Source: Ketobacter sp. (GTDB lineage: Bacteria > Pseudomonadota > Gammaproteobacteria > Pseudomonadales > Ketobacteraceae). Taken from it: DNA of 64,000 bases. Both the position numbers and the translations under genes were made by a program. Under the pieces are notes generated by a model. The model worked only from the letters and a program-made list of their open reading frames with translations. It was not told the origin of the DNA and did not search any database. Position 1 is the first letter of the stretch. Each line of letters begins with the position of its first letter. The stretch covers positions 186,001-250,000 of the forward strand of contig NZ_RCHN01000013.1 of NCBI RefSeq assembly GCF_003671495.1. Reading direction: 5' to 3'. Positions 35,863 to 44,577 of this stretch are shown here, in pieces.

Positions 35863-37512
35863 CTAAAAAGGCGCGGTGTAACTCAACTCGAACAGATACG
35901 CCTGGGCAGACGAGGTGAAATCCGTTCCCGCATACGGGTTATAGATAAAATTGTTGAAGTGATCGGAACTGTTGGCGTTGGTGCTGCTGCCGGCAGGCAC
36001 GTCCGCTTTCGCGCTCATATAGCCCACACCCACCTCCAGGATTTTGTCGCCGGGCATCCGCCATTCGAAGCCCAGGGAATACAGCTCCGCATCCCCCAGC
36101 GGCAACAGCACATCCTGTTTGTCGTCCGGGATGGAGGATTTGCGGGGCTCGTAACCCGCGCGCAGAGCCAGCCGGTTGCTGTATTGATATTCCAGTCCGA
36201 ACGCCCAGTTCCAGACGCTTTTATAATGGCGTGGAATGGTCAGTTCCGTCAGCTCCGAATAGGGTGACACCAGGGTTGCCAGCTTGGTGAAATCCAAGGG
36301 TTGATCGAACTCCACCTTGAGACCGTCCCAGGCTTCCCAGTCGGTCCACTTGGCGTCGATATTCAACTGCCATTTTGGCGTCAGTTGCACCGCAATACCG
36401 GTGGCAAAGTGGGCCGGGGTGATGATTTCCAGTTTGGCGTCACCGGTTTCAATGCCCCGCCCGTGGGGCGAGTTGGCCTGCCCGGTGGGGAAGGCCACCA
36501 GTGACGTGATCGCGGAATACAAACCGCTTTGATAAATGCCGTCAAAAAAATTCACCCACTCCTCGTTGTATTCCAGCCGGTAATAGCCATCCAGATCGGC
36601 CGTGCTCTCGAACTGGTAGACCATGCCCCAGCTCAGCCAGTCTGTGACCTGCCACAGCCAACCCACATTAAAGTTGGGTACCACCGGCGTTTCCGCATCG
36701 AACTCCAGGCTGGTGACGTCGGTAAAGGGGCCCAGGCGGGACACACTGGGATCAATGCCGCAGAAATTGATGAACGGTTCCGGATCTGCCGGGTCCGGGC
36801 ACAACCCCTGCTCCTGCAGATCCCGGGTCAGGTTCTCGCCGAACAACAGGGCCATATTAGGCACCCGAATCTGGGTTTTGGCGGTCACCCCCTGCCAGGA
36901 GAAGCCCAGGGACGCTCCCACGGAGAAGCGATCGGTCAGCTGCACACCAAAGGACGGTGAAAAATAGGTGATCTTGGCCAGGGACATATGCTGCCCCATG
37001 AAGCGGGCCGGATCGTCGTCATCCCGGATATAGCCCGCGGCCATGGGCGCGTACACGGCGGTGGCATAGGTGACATCGGTGCCGGGGGGATTGAAGGAGG
37101 CGCCCCCCAACGGCAGGATTAGTACCGGCAGCGGCCACTCGGTGATGCCCTCGGTGTAGGGAATGCGCAGGCCGATGGTGGAGGTTTCACTGGTCTGGTA
37201 GGCAGCCACATCGTTGTAGCCGTTATTGTCCACCATCATCTGGGTGACCTCGTCGTAGCCGCCAAATTCCACCGTAAAACTCATGGAGGCGGCCAGCACT
37301 TTCAGATTGTACTGGGAACCCTTCAGCTGGGTGAGCCCCGCCGGGTTGTAATGGATGGAATCCACCCCGGGCGGGTCCGCCGTCACGGCGTTGCCCAATG
37401 CCAGGGCTTTGGCGTTCCCCATGGTGAGGTTTTCCACCAGGGCAGCCGGGGCTGCACAGGCCGTACACAGACAGGCGATCCCTGCCAAATATCGGGGCAA
37501 TAACGTGATCAT
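35863..37512 (-). CDS. OmpP1/FadL family outer-membrane transporter
   Basis: An outer-membrane beta-barrel of 549 residues for uptake of hydrophobic compounds. The start at ATG 37512 gives a signal peptide ending APAALVEN. GTG 37551 is an alternative, but it overlaps an operator-like dyad. The family N-terminus follows the signal (NAKALALGNAVTADPPGVDS, then IHYNPAGL, the NPA element of FadL hatch domains). Alternating hydrophobic strands run to a C-terminal F (LFELSYTAPF), the BAM sorting signal. The protein is longer than E. coli FadL (about 420 mature residues), with extra loops around residues 230-280 containing two Cys. It lies near an acyl-CoA reductase and the kinase cluster, fitting lipid or hydrocarbon uptake. 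Confidence 0.9.
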   Translation of the reverse strand: MITLLPRYLAGIACLCTACAAPAALVENLTMGNAKALALGNAVTADPPGVDSIHYNPAGLTQLKGSQYNLKVLAASMSFTVEFGGYDEVTQMMVDNNGYNDVAAYQTSETSTIGLRIPYTEGITEWPLPVLILPLGGASFNPPGTDVTYATAVYAPMAAGYIRDDDDPARFMGQHMSLAKITYFSPSFGVQLTDRFSVGASLGFSWQGVTAKTQIRVPNMALLFGENLTRDLQEQGLCPDPADPEPFINFCGIDPSVSRLGPFTDVTSLEFDAETPVVPNFNVGWLWQVTDWLSWGMVYQFESTADLDGYYRLEYNEEWVNFFDGIYQSGLYSAITSLVAFPTGQANSPHGRGIETGDAKLEIITPAHFATGIAVQLTPKWQLNIDAKWTDWEAWDGLKVEFDQPLDFTKLATLVSPYSELTELTIPRHYKSVWNWAFGLEYQYSNRLALRAGYEPRKSSIPDDKQDVLLPLGDAELYSLGFEWRMPGDKILEVGVGYMSAKADVPAGSSTNANSSDHFNNFIYNPYAGTDFTSSAQAYLFELSYTAPF

Positions 37513-37544
37513 AGAACTCGCGCTTGGTTTCGTTATTTTTTTAT

Positions 37545-37558
37545 TAAGCACTCGCTCA
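37545..37558. promoter_or_regulatory. Operator-like dyad upstream of the FadL-like gene
   Basis: The minus strand reads TGAGC-GAGT-GCTTA, which differs from the TGAGC-N4-GCTCA core of the palindrome at 32540-32567 by one base outside the spacer. It ends 33 bases upstream of ATG 37512. A shared regulator is inferred. Confidence 0.45.
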
Positions 37559-37617
37559 GTTTAGAGGGTTGCCCTCCTTATTAAAGGTCCGTTCGGGCCA
37601 ATCTGACCGCGCGGTCA

Positions 37618-38082
37618 TCAATCGCAGCCGCTGCAGCTGTGATCCTCCACCGAGCAGGTGATGCCACCGTCCGGCTCCGAACTGAGGCCACCTTTGCCTT
37701 TGTCGCAGTTGGCCTTGAATTCATCGCACTCGCCGTAGCAGGTCAGATCAATCTGGCTGAAGCGCTCCCCGTCAGAGCTGCCGCTGCTGAACGATCCTGC
37801 GGTGCCAGCTTTGTCCGGTACTGCGCAGGTGACGCCGCCGTCTTTCTCCACACTCAGGCCGCCGCCCAACAGATCGCAGGCAATCTGGAAGCCGTTGGAG
37901 CACCAATTGCTGTCGCCGGGGCGACAGGTGTAGGTGGAACCCTCTGCTGCATCGGGGCTGGGAAAAAAACTGGCAGGTCCACCCGCCTGGGAACGAGTAT
38001 CCGCCATGACCATCGAGGAAAACAGCAGGGTGATAAGGATCGTGGGGATACCCTTTACGGAATGTACTGGGCAGATGGTCAT
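37618..38082 (-). CDS. Cysteine-rich secreted protein with an internal duplication
   Basis: A 154-residue exported protein that I do not recognise. ATG 38082 is set by AAGGAG 6-7 bases upstream. The signal peptide ends near MVMADTRS. The mature part has ten Cys. Two repeats share the pattern C-x16-C over GGGLSVEKDGGVTC and GKGGLSSEPDGGITC, each preceded by further Cys at short spacing. The end (DHSCSGCD) adds two more. An even number of Cys after a signal peptide suggests a disulfide-stabilised periplasmic or secreted protein. It stands between the FadL-like gene and the acyl-CoA reductase gene, both on the same strand. Confidence 0.75.
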   Translation of the reverse strand: MTICPVHSVKGIPTILITLLFSSMVMADTRSQAGGPASFFPSPDAAEGSTYTCRPGDSNWCSNGFQIACDLLGGGLSVEKDGGVTCAVPDKAGTAGSFSSGSSDGERFSQIDLTCYGECDEFKANCDKGKGGLSSEPDGGITCSVEDHSCSGCD

Positions 38083-38250
38083 GAGAAGCTCCTTGCCTGG
38101 GTTACGGCAGCTTGATGAAGGAATCCTGGTGCAGGAATGCACAACCAGAATCCCCTGTCGGAGCTCAGGATTGAAGTAAATAATCCGCATCCGCGGCAGG
38201 CGGTATTACGGGAATCGACGCGGATTGATCAGCTGCTGTACGCAGCCGGT

Positions 38251-39786
38251 TCAGGCCCCCACTGCGGTCCGCCGGGCCCGCGCTTTTTTAAAGCCGGCGG
38301 CTTTGATCGCCCGCGGTCGCAAGGCGTATCGATTCAAGCCGGGCAGATGAATCCGTTGCAGATAATGCTGCCAATCCATACCCGTGGTGGCCACCGGCAG
38401 GATCTCCTGTTCGTGGGCACCGGCCCGGGCAGCCAGGGCACACAGGTTTTCGTTGCTGAAACGATAGCGGGGCCGCGTGTAGAAGGAGAAGATCAGTGCC
38501 AGTTTGACCATGGCATCCAGGTTACTCAACTGTGATGAGGACACGGCCGCCCCCAACCAACTGAACAGGGATTGCTTCCAGGCCAGCAGTCGGTAGGCCA
38601 CCGCCAACCCACCGTGGAAAGCCCACCCGGGGATCATCACAAACGGGCGCCGTGGTGCCGAAGCGAACAGGTTGGGGTATTCCCGATGGCGTTGCTTGCC
38701 TTCCTGCACCACGCACTGGATCACCTCATTGATGGAGACCGGATTATGGCTGCTGGTGCTGCACTGGTAGATGCGGTGACAGGGGGGCTCCATCAGCGCC
38801 TCGGCCCCCGCCAGGATGATGCTGTTGGCCACCAGGTCCACCGGAATAATATCGATTACAGCGCGGGGGTCACCGGGAAAGTAGGTCACCTTCTGGCGGG
38901 CATAGGCCATGATGATGGCATCCGCCACCTTGACCCCTTCGATCCAGCCCGGTGTCGGCTCGTGTAAGGTGCTTTCCACGATGGAGGGACGCAGAATAGT
39001 AAGGGCCTGCCCCTGCATATGCTGCAGCAGCAACTGTTCCCCGATCCATTTGGTAAAGGTATAGGTGTCGTTCCAACCGTAGCGGTCCGCCTCCCGCAAC
39101 CCCGCCTCCACCAACGCTTCGCTGCGTTGCGCAGGCTCATCACACGCTGCCGTTACTGCCTCCACCGTGTTTTGCAGATGCTCGATCAACGGCTCCACTT
39201 TGTAATATCCACCCGCTGCCCGAGACAACGCAGCCCGGGCCGGGCCCGCCACGGTTTCAGGGATCAGGCCCTCGTGGTAACCGTTCACATAACAGGTGGA
39301 GACGTGCACCACCGGAGTCTTTCTCGCCTGGGTTAACTGAATGATGGTGTGCAGGCTGAGGGTATTGGTGGCCAGGGCATCGTTCAATGGTTCCCGGAAA
39401 TTGACGCTGGCGGCGGAATTGATCACCAGATCCACATCATAGGCCAGCTCGTTGAACGCCGCCTCGCTGAGGCCAAACCGCTCCGCGGTCAACTCACCAC
39501 TGACAAACCGCAGCTTGCGTTCACACAGGCGCTTGAAGGCCGTTTCATCCTCTCCTTTCAACACATCGAATATGGACGACGTCGCCACTTCCTGTTGAAA
39601 GCGTTCAGCCGCGGAGGGATAACGACGGTTGCCGCGGATCAGCAGATGGATACGTTCCACCGACGGCACCGACCGCAGAATTTTTTCGAGCAGAACCTTA
39701 CCCACAAAACCGGTTACACCGGTGATGAAAACCGACTTGCCGTTGAAGCTGTCTAGCGTGATGGTACTGGAGGCTTGAGCTTCCAT
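38251..39786 (-). CDS. Fatty acyl-CoA reductase (NAD-binding_4/FAR family)
   Basis: Reduces fatty acyl-CoA (or the derived aldehyde) to fatty alcohol, the first step in wax-ester synthesis. ATG 39786 gives 511 residues, close to the roughly 510 of the Marinobacter type. The Rossmann motif is TGVTGFVGK (22-30), the SDR-type catalytic pair is YTFTK, and the C-terminal sterile/FAR_C domain contains FYTRPRYRFSNENL. An AAGGAG lies about 9 bases upstream. The longer open frame to 39936 lacks support. A wax ester synthase gene is not in this window. Whether the product is alcohol or aldehyde cannot be told. Confidence 0.88.
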   Translation of the reverse strand: MEAQASSTITLDSFNGKSVFITGVTGFVGKVLLEKILRSVPSVERIHLLIRGNRRYPSAAERFQQEVATSSIFDVLKGEDETAFKRLCERKLRFVSGELTAERFGLSEAAFNELAYDVDLVINSAASVNFREPLNDALATNTLSLHTIIQLTQARKTPVVHVSTCYVNGYHEGLIPETVAGPARAALSRAAGGYYKVEPLIEHLQNTVEAVTAACDEPAQRSEALVEAGLREADRYGWNDTYTFTKWIGEQLLLQHMQGQALTILRPSIVESTLHEPTPGWIEGVKVADAIIMAYARQKVTYFPGDPRAVIDIIPVDLVANSIILAGAEALMEPPCHRIYQCSTSSHNPVSINEVIQCVVQEGKQRHREYPNLFASAPRRPFVMIPGWAFHGGLAVAYRLLAWKQSLFSWLGAAVSSSQLSNLDAMVKLALIFSFYTRPRYRFSNENLCALAARAGAHEQEILPVATTGMDWQHYLQRIHLPGLNRYALRPRAIKAAGFKKARARRTAVGA

Positions 39787-40198
39787 TAGATGTGCTCCTT
39801 GCTCAAAATGGACGCGTAAAATTGGGTACGCATAAAAACGTGCGAAGAGATGAGCAGCAAAATTCCGGCCACAATCCGTTCGGGCGGGAATCAGGGCTCT
39901 AAAGTGATGAAGAGCATAGCAAATCCAACCTTCCATATCCTGCTCTCTGACGACATCCTGTTACACCGTGCACAATTTACTATCAAGGCAGAGACATTTC
40001 GCACACTAATGGTTTGTCAGCGCCCAGGCACGGGCCCATCTCATTAGCCCAAACCGACTCATCACGCTATGCAGCAAAAAGAGTGAGACATCATTGAATG
40101 GAAAGGTCACCCGGGCAGCGCCACCACCCGGGTGCAACGCGCATCTACTGCGCATTATTGTGGATCATATGCTGTGAGGCATTTGCAGTGGGGCATAT
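39787..40198. other. 412-base intergenic region, no gene seen
   Basis: This interval between the acyl-CoA reductase start and the TonB-receptor stop holds the promoter side of the reductase gene. One inverted repeat is visible, CACCCGGG (40108-40115) and CCCGGGTG (40127-40134). It has no clear T-run after it in the receptor direction, so I do not call a terminator. GCGCAT is repeated at about 40139 and 40150. Base composition is more A+T-rich than the genes. No coding frame of note was found. Confidence 0.6.
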
Positions 40199-42040
40199 TT
40201 AACGGGGTGTGAAGTCCACATTCACCATCGCAAACAGACCTTCGGTGTTGTAGTTGGTGACTTCAATATAATCTTTGTCCAACAGGTTATCGATGCGGGT
40301 TCGCACCGTCCATTGAGGACTGATCTGGTAGGAACCGCGCACACCGAGCAGGCCGTAACCCGGCATTGCGTCACCACGGTTGTCGTACTGCTTGCCCTGC
40401 AGATACCAGGACAACCCCACGGACCAGCGCTCGGTGACTTTGTCCACTTCCAGTGACGCCATCTGCCGCGGCGTCAACTGCAGATCGGCGCCGGTGATGT
40501 CGTTCTTGGGCTGCTGGTACGTCAGGTTCAAGCCCACGTCCAGGGTGTACAGGTTGGAACCCAATTGCAGTTCCGCCCCCTTGATGGTGGCCTGGTTGAT
40601 GTTCTCCGGGCCGTAGATCACCGGGTTGTAGGCAATGAGATCGTCCGCTTTGGTGCGGAACACGTGAAACGACACCATCATGGCTTCGGTGTAGGTATCC
40701 AGCCCCATTTCAATGGAGCGAGAACTCTCCGGCAGCAGATCGGGATTGCCGTAGCCCGGGTAATACAGGTCATTATTGGAAGGCGCCTTGAAGGCCTCGC
40801 CGTAGGTGAAAGACAGTTTGGTCTGCTCTGAAAAATGCCAGGCAATACCGGCGTCCCCAGTCAGGTGACTGCCGAACACCTCGTCGTCATCGTGACGCAA
40901 CCCGCCCTCCACCGTCATAGCCCCCAGGCGGGAATTGGCGTTCAGGTAACCGGAGAACATATCGCGGTCAGACTTATCATAGTTCCCCCAGTCCAGGGTG
41001 TAAGAAGCGTCTTCCACTTTATAGTCGGCACCGAAGTTGATGCGATTGTTGGCATCCATCTGGTAGGTGTTTTCCCACAGGGCTTCATCCCGCATCACCT
41101 TGCCAGTGCCGTTGTTCCACGACACCAGACGATCGCTGCTCACGTACTCTTCATTAAAGCGGCCGTATTGCAGCTTGCCGGTGTACTGGTCCAGGGTGAT
41201 TTCCGTACCGATTGCGGCAATGGTGGAATCCGTGGTGGTGGAGGGATAGGCGCCGGCGCCATCCCAGTCGTTTTCCGTTTCATTGCGGATCAACGACACA
41301 AAGCCGTCGATCTGGTCCGTGAACGTGGCCACCCCGCGGTAACTCAGGTTGGATTTGCGATAGCTGTCGTCGTCCAGGTCCAGCCAGTCTTCGCCAGTGG
41401 CATCGTCATCCGAATACTGGTTGTCGAAGCCATCTGACTCCACATGGGACAGAGTCAGGCTGTAGGTGGAGGATTCCGATGAACCGGTGGCGGTCACAAT
41501 GCCCTCGCGGGTGTTGTCGCTGCCGTAACCCGCGGTGTAGCGCACCCCATCCTCTTTGCCGGAACGGGTGAAAATCTGGATCACGCCACCCAGGGCCGAG
41601 GAGCCGTAGAGGCTGGACTTCGGCCCCCGTACAATCTCGATGCGCTCGATCTGGTCCACGGGAATCTGCTGGATGTCCACATCACCACTGGTGCCGCTTT
41701 CGATACGGATGCCGTCCACCAGCACCAGGGTACCGGAGGCGCCCATGCCCCGCAGGCTCACGCTGCTGTTGGAGCCACGCCCGCCACGCCGACGCACGTT
41801 CACCCCGGGTACGGTCTTCAGCACCTGGTACAGGTTGCGTGCCTGGGTGCGCCGGATATCCTCTTCGGTGATCACCGTGGTGGAGGCCAGAGTGTCTTTC
41901 AAGGCCACCGGTGAACGAGACGCCGTCACCACCACTTCATCGCCCATCTCGGGTGAATAGGCTGCCACCTGCAGCGTTTCCTGACCATACACCGTGGACG
42001 CCAACAGGCCGTAGCCGGCAACGATAAATCGCAATTTCAT
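40199..42040 (-). CDS. btuB: TonB-dependent receptor, BtuB-like (vitamin B12)
   Basis: An outer-membrane 22-strand barrel with plug, 613 residues. After the signal peptide (TVYGQ) comes a TonB box region DEVVVTASRSP, then a plug with NLYQVLKTVPGVNVRRRGG and IERIEIVRGPKSSLYGSSALGGVIQIFT. Size and plug match E. coli BtuB. Assignment to cobalamin comes mainly from the cobalamin riboswitch 200 bases upstream on the same strand. The C-terminus (MVNVDFTPR) ends two residues past the usual aromatic. No btuCDF genes are adjacent. Confidence 0.9.
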   Translation of the reverse strand: MKLRFIVAGYGLLASTVYGQETLQVAAYSPEMGDEVVVTASRSPVALKDTLASTTVITEEDIRRTQARNLYQVLKTVPGVNVRRRGGRGSNSSVSLRGMGASGTLVLVDGIRIESGTSGDVDIQQIPVDQIERIEIVRGPKSSLYGSSALGGVIQIFTRSGKEDGVRYTAGYGSDNTREGIVTATGSSESSTYSLTLSHVESDGFDNQYSDDDATGEDWLDLDDDSYRKSNLSYRGVATFTDQIDGFVSLIRNETENDWDGAGAYPSTTTDSTIAAIGTEITLDQYTGKLQYGRFNEEYVSSDRLVSWNNGTGKVMRDEALWENTYQMDANNRINFGADYKVEDASYTLDWGNYDKSDRDMFSGYLNANSRLGAMTVEGGLRHDDDEVFGSHLTGDAGIAWHFSEQTKLSFTYGEAFKAPSNNDLYYPGYGNPDLLPESSRSIEMGLDTYTEAMMVSFHVFRTKADDLIAYNPVIYGPENINQATIKGAELQLGSNLYTLDVGLNLTYQQPKNDITGADLQLTPRQMASLEVDKVTERWSVGLSWYLQGKQYDNRGDAMPGYGLLGVRGSYQISPQWTVRTRIDNLLDKDYIEVTNYNTEGLFAMVNVDFTPR

Positions 42041-42239
42041 GCAATACCCCTAAACAAATAACAATAAAGGACTACGTGTGTTCCAAAGGGGTACAGCAAC
42101 GGTTGGATGCATTGAAAATCCGATACGCCTTCGGTAACCACACCTGGGTATCGTCACCGTGACGGTAGCCGCACCAATAAAAACCCGTTACTGGTAGGTG
42201 ACGAGCACGCTTTCTTCCACAGAGAAAAAACCGTGTGAT

Positions 42240-42420
42240 GGCAGGTCTCCTGGCTCACGTGTCATCGCATTTTTCGGCCTTCCCAGTTACCCAGTGGCCG
42301 TGGTTGAAAAATGCTCTTCGCTTACAGTTGCGGGGACAGCCGCGGACTCAACAGCCTGTGCTCTGACAGGGTGCCTTACCGCGTTCCCATTTAATCCTTC
42401 GCAGGAACCATCGGCGGCCT
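42240..42420 (-). ncRNA. Cobalamin riboswitch
   Basis: On the minus strand the order is GGTTCCTGCGAAGGATTAAA, GGGAACGCGGT, GGCACCCTGTCAGAGCACAG, the conserved core GCTGTCCCCGCAACTGTAAG, and the terminal GAGCCAGGAGACCTGCC. These are the landmark elements of the adenosylcobalamin aptamer. It lies about 200 bases upstream of the BtuB-like gene and should shut it off when B12 is plentiful. The mechanism (transcription or translation) is not decided by what I can see. The flanking intergenic interval 42041-42497 contains nothing else that I recognise. Confidence 0.95.
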
Positions 42421-42497
42421 AGTCTATGGATCGGGGGCCATTAGTCAAGGAATTCGGTGCTAAACTGATTAGCAGAATGCCAACCATGAGGTGAAAT

Positions 42498-42755
42498 ATG
42501 GGCCGCCCCACAAAAGAACAACTGGCCGCCGCGCTGGCCGAAGCCGGTCGCATGCGGGAACAGGGTGAAGACCCGCACTACATGGCCAAGTGTCTGTTAA
42601 ACCACGAATATCGGCTTAAATTGCTGGAGCAGCTGTACGATCAGGTGCAGCACTATATTCACTCCGGCCAGAGCAGCACCGAGCACAGCAAACTGACCCG
42701 CCTGCTGGCCAAACTGGAGAGCGAAGAACGGCACCCGGGCCTGGATTCCCACTAG
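42498..42755 (+). CDS. Small conserved hypothetical protein
   Basis: An 85-residue acidic/basic helical protein, no signal peptide or membrane segment. It starts GRPTKEQLAAALAEAGRM and contains HYMAKCLLNHEYRLKLLEQLY, followed by a second helix to ERHPGLDSH. GAGGTGA precedes the ATG at the right distance. I do not know a function. It is convergent with cmoB, with 7 bases between the stops, and divergent from the cobalamin riboswitch. Confidence 0.75.
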   Translation: MGRPTKEQLAAALAEAGRMREQGEDPHYMAKCLLNHEYRLKLLEQLYDQVQHYIHSGQSSTEHSKLTRLLAKLESEERHPGLDSH

Positions 42756-42762
42756 CCCGCCA

Positions 42763-43728
42763 TTACACTTCAGCGAGCACAAGCGCCCGTTTGGGGCCGG
42801 GATAGCCTTCGATGGTACGGGTGGCATCCTGCGCATCGAGAAAGTCTGGCAGGGATTGGAAGGTCATCCAGTCGGTGGGGCGTTGCTCCTGCGCCGTGGT
42901 CACCGTCACATCCACACAGCGCGCGTTTTTAAAACGCACCTTGCGCAACCACTGCAACAGGGTGGGCACCGAGGGCAGGAACCAGACATTCCCCATGCGG
43001 GCATAACGGCCGTCCGGCACCAACACCTGCCCCTCCTCTCCGTCAATCACCAGAGTCTCCAGCACCAACTGGCCTCCGGGTCGCAGCAGATCCCGTAGCT
43101 CAATCAGGTGATCGAAGGGGGAACGGCGGTGGTACAGCACGCCCATGGAAAACACCGTGTCGAACGCCCGCATCTCTGCCGGCAGATGTTCAATGCCCAG
43201 GGGCAGGTGGTAGACCGGCTGCTGCCCGATAAAGTGCTGCAGGGCCCGGAACTGCATCTGGAACAACAGGGACGGGTCCACCCCCAGGGTCAGGGCCGCC
43301 CCAGCCCCCCGCATGCGCCACAGGTGATAGCCGCTGCCGCAACCGATATCCAGCACCATACGCCCGTGCAGGTCATCGATATGGGGCGCCAGACGATCCC
43401 ATTTCCAGTCCGAGCGCCACTCCGTGTCAATGTGCACGCCACACACTTCAAACGGACCTTTGCGCCAGGGGTGCAACCCACGCAGGCTGTGCTCAATGCG
43501 GGCACGGGTGGGCTCATCCACGTCCCCTGCTGCTCCGGCCCGCACCACCGCCTGGTCCAGGGCAAGGGAGGAAATCGCCACCCTGGGCAAGTCCAGCACG
43601 GCCTGCTGCCAGCGGGCAAAATCCCCATGCTTGTCCGGCTCCACCTGAGCCAGGGCTGAGCGCAGGGCCGCTCCATAAGGGGCCAGAGGTGTGCGGGCGG
43701 CGTGATCAAAAAAGGCGTCGAATTCCAT
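42763..43728 (-). CDS. cmoB: tRNA 5-methoxyuridine(34)/uridine 5-oxyacetic acid(34) synthase CmoB
   Basis: Transfers the carboxymethyl group from carboxy-S-adenosylmethionine to 5-hydroxyuridine 34 of tRNAs, giving cmo5U. The 321-residue protein has LHPWRKGPFEVCGVHIDTEW, the cofactor loop MVLDIGCGSGYHLWRM, and FSMGVLYHRRSPFDHL, all close to E. coli CmoB (323 residues). ATG 43728 (MEFDAFF) is chosen over an upstream in-frame start that would run into the gap. It follows cmoA by 20 bases on the same strand. Confidence 0.95.
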   Translation of the reverse strand: MEFDAFFDHAARTPLAPYGAALRSALAQVEPDKHGDFARWQQAVLDLPRVAISSLALDQAVVRAGAAGDVDEPTRARIEHSLRGLHPWRKGPFEVCGVHIDTEWRSDWKWDRLAPHIDDLHGRMVLDIGCGSGYHLWRMRGAGAALTLGVDPSLLFQMQFRALQHFIGQQPVYHLPLGIEHLPAEMRAFDTVFSMGVLYHRRSPFDHLIELRDLLRPGGQLVLETLVIDGEEGQVLVPDGRYARMGNVWFLPSVPTLLQWLRKVRFKNARCVDVTVTTAQEQRPTDWMTFQSLPDFLDAQDATRTIEGYPGPKRALVLAEV

Positions 43729-43748
43729 GGGTTGTCTGCTGCAATGAG

Positions 43749-44486
43749 TTACTTGATGGCCACAAACGAGGCGAAGTTGAAGCACTGGAACCAGCAGTAC
43801 ACCTGGCTGAATCCCGCCTGCTGCAAGCGCTGGATATGGTCTGCGCCGGACTCCGGGATCAACACATTCTCAATGGCCTGGCGCTTCTGGCTGATCTCCA
43901 GGTCGCTGTAGCCGTTGAGGCGCTTGAATTCATGATGCCACTGGGTGAAGTGCTCTTGCTGAGGTTCGGCGGGCAGACGGATTTTTTCTGACAGAATCAG
44001 GCCGCCTGCGGGGTTCAAGCCTTCATACAGGCGCTGCACCAGGGGCAGGCGTTGATCCAGGGGCACAAACTGCAGGGTATAGTTGAGGGCCACCAGGGAG
44101 GCATTTTCGATGGGGGTATCCTGGATGTTTTCACAACGCAGTTCCACCGTCGACGGGGACAGGTCTGCCGCGACGTTGGAGCGACAGCGCTCGATCATGG
44201 GTGCGGAGTTGTCCACCGCTACCAGGGTTACATCGGGCACCTGGATATGGCGGCGCAGAGCCAGGGTGGCGGCCCCCTGGGAGCAGCCCAGATCGTACAC
44301 CCGGGAGCCCCGGGTCACCAGGGAGCTGGCGAACACCCCCAGCATGGCGATGACGGTTTCATAACCGGGCACTGAGCGCCGGATCATATCGGGAAACACG
44401 CTGGCCACCTGCTCATCAAAGGTGAAATCCACCAGATGGGTGAGGGGCTTGGCAAACAGTTTGTCCTGGGAGGGCTTGTCAGTCAT
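43749..44486 (-). CDS. cmoA: Carboxy-S-adenosyl-L-methionine synthase CmoA
   Basis: Makes carboxy-SAM from SAM and prephenate, the cofactor used by CmoB. The 245-residue protein (E. coli 247) contains FTFDEQVASVFPDMIRRSVP, the loop VYDLGCSQGAATLAL, and LNYTLQFVPLDQR. The ATG 44486 (MTDKPS) is preferred to a GTG six codons earlier. It is the first gene of the cmoA-cmoB pair. Confidence 0.96.
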   Translation of the reverse strand: MTDKPSQDKLFAKPLTHLVDFTFDEQVASVFPDMIRRSVPGYETVIAMLGVFASSLVTRGSRVYDLGCSQGAATLALRRHIQVPDVTLVAVDNSAPMIERCRSNVAADLSPSTVELRCENIQDTPIENASLVALNYTLQFVPLDQRLPLVQRLYEGLNPAGGLILSEKIRLPAEPQQEHFTQWHHEFKRLNGYSDLEISQKRQAIENVLIPESGADHIQRLQQAGFSQVYCWFQCFNFASFVAIK

Positions 44487-44577
44487 GGCAGCAGCGGCAG
44501 TCACCTGGGCTAGAATGGCGCCATTCTAGCCCGAGGTCACTTGGTTGCCAAACCTGGCAGCCGAGCCGGTGGTGGGA

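Noticed and set aside
40108..40134. Inverted repeat CACCCGGG/CCCGGGTG as a terminator for the BtuB-like gene
   Set aside because: The loop is 11 bases and no clear T-run follows on the minus strand, so it is only noted as a repeat.
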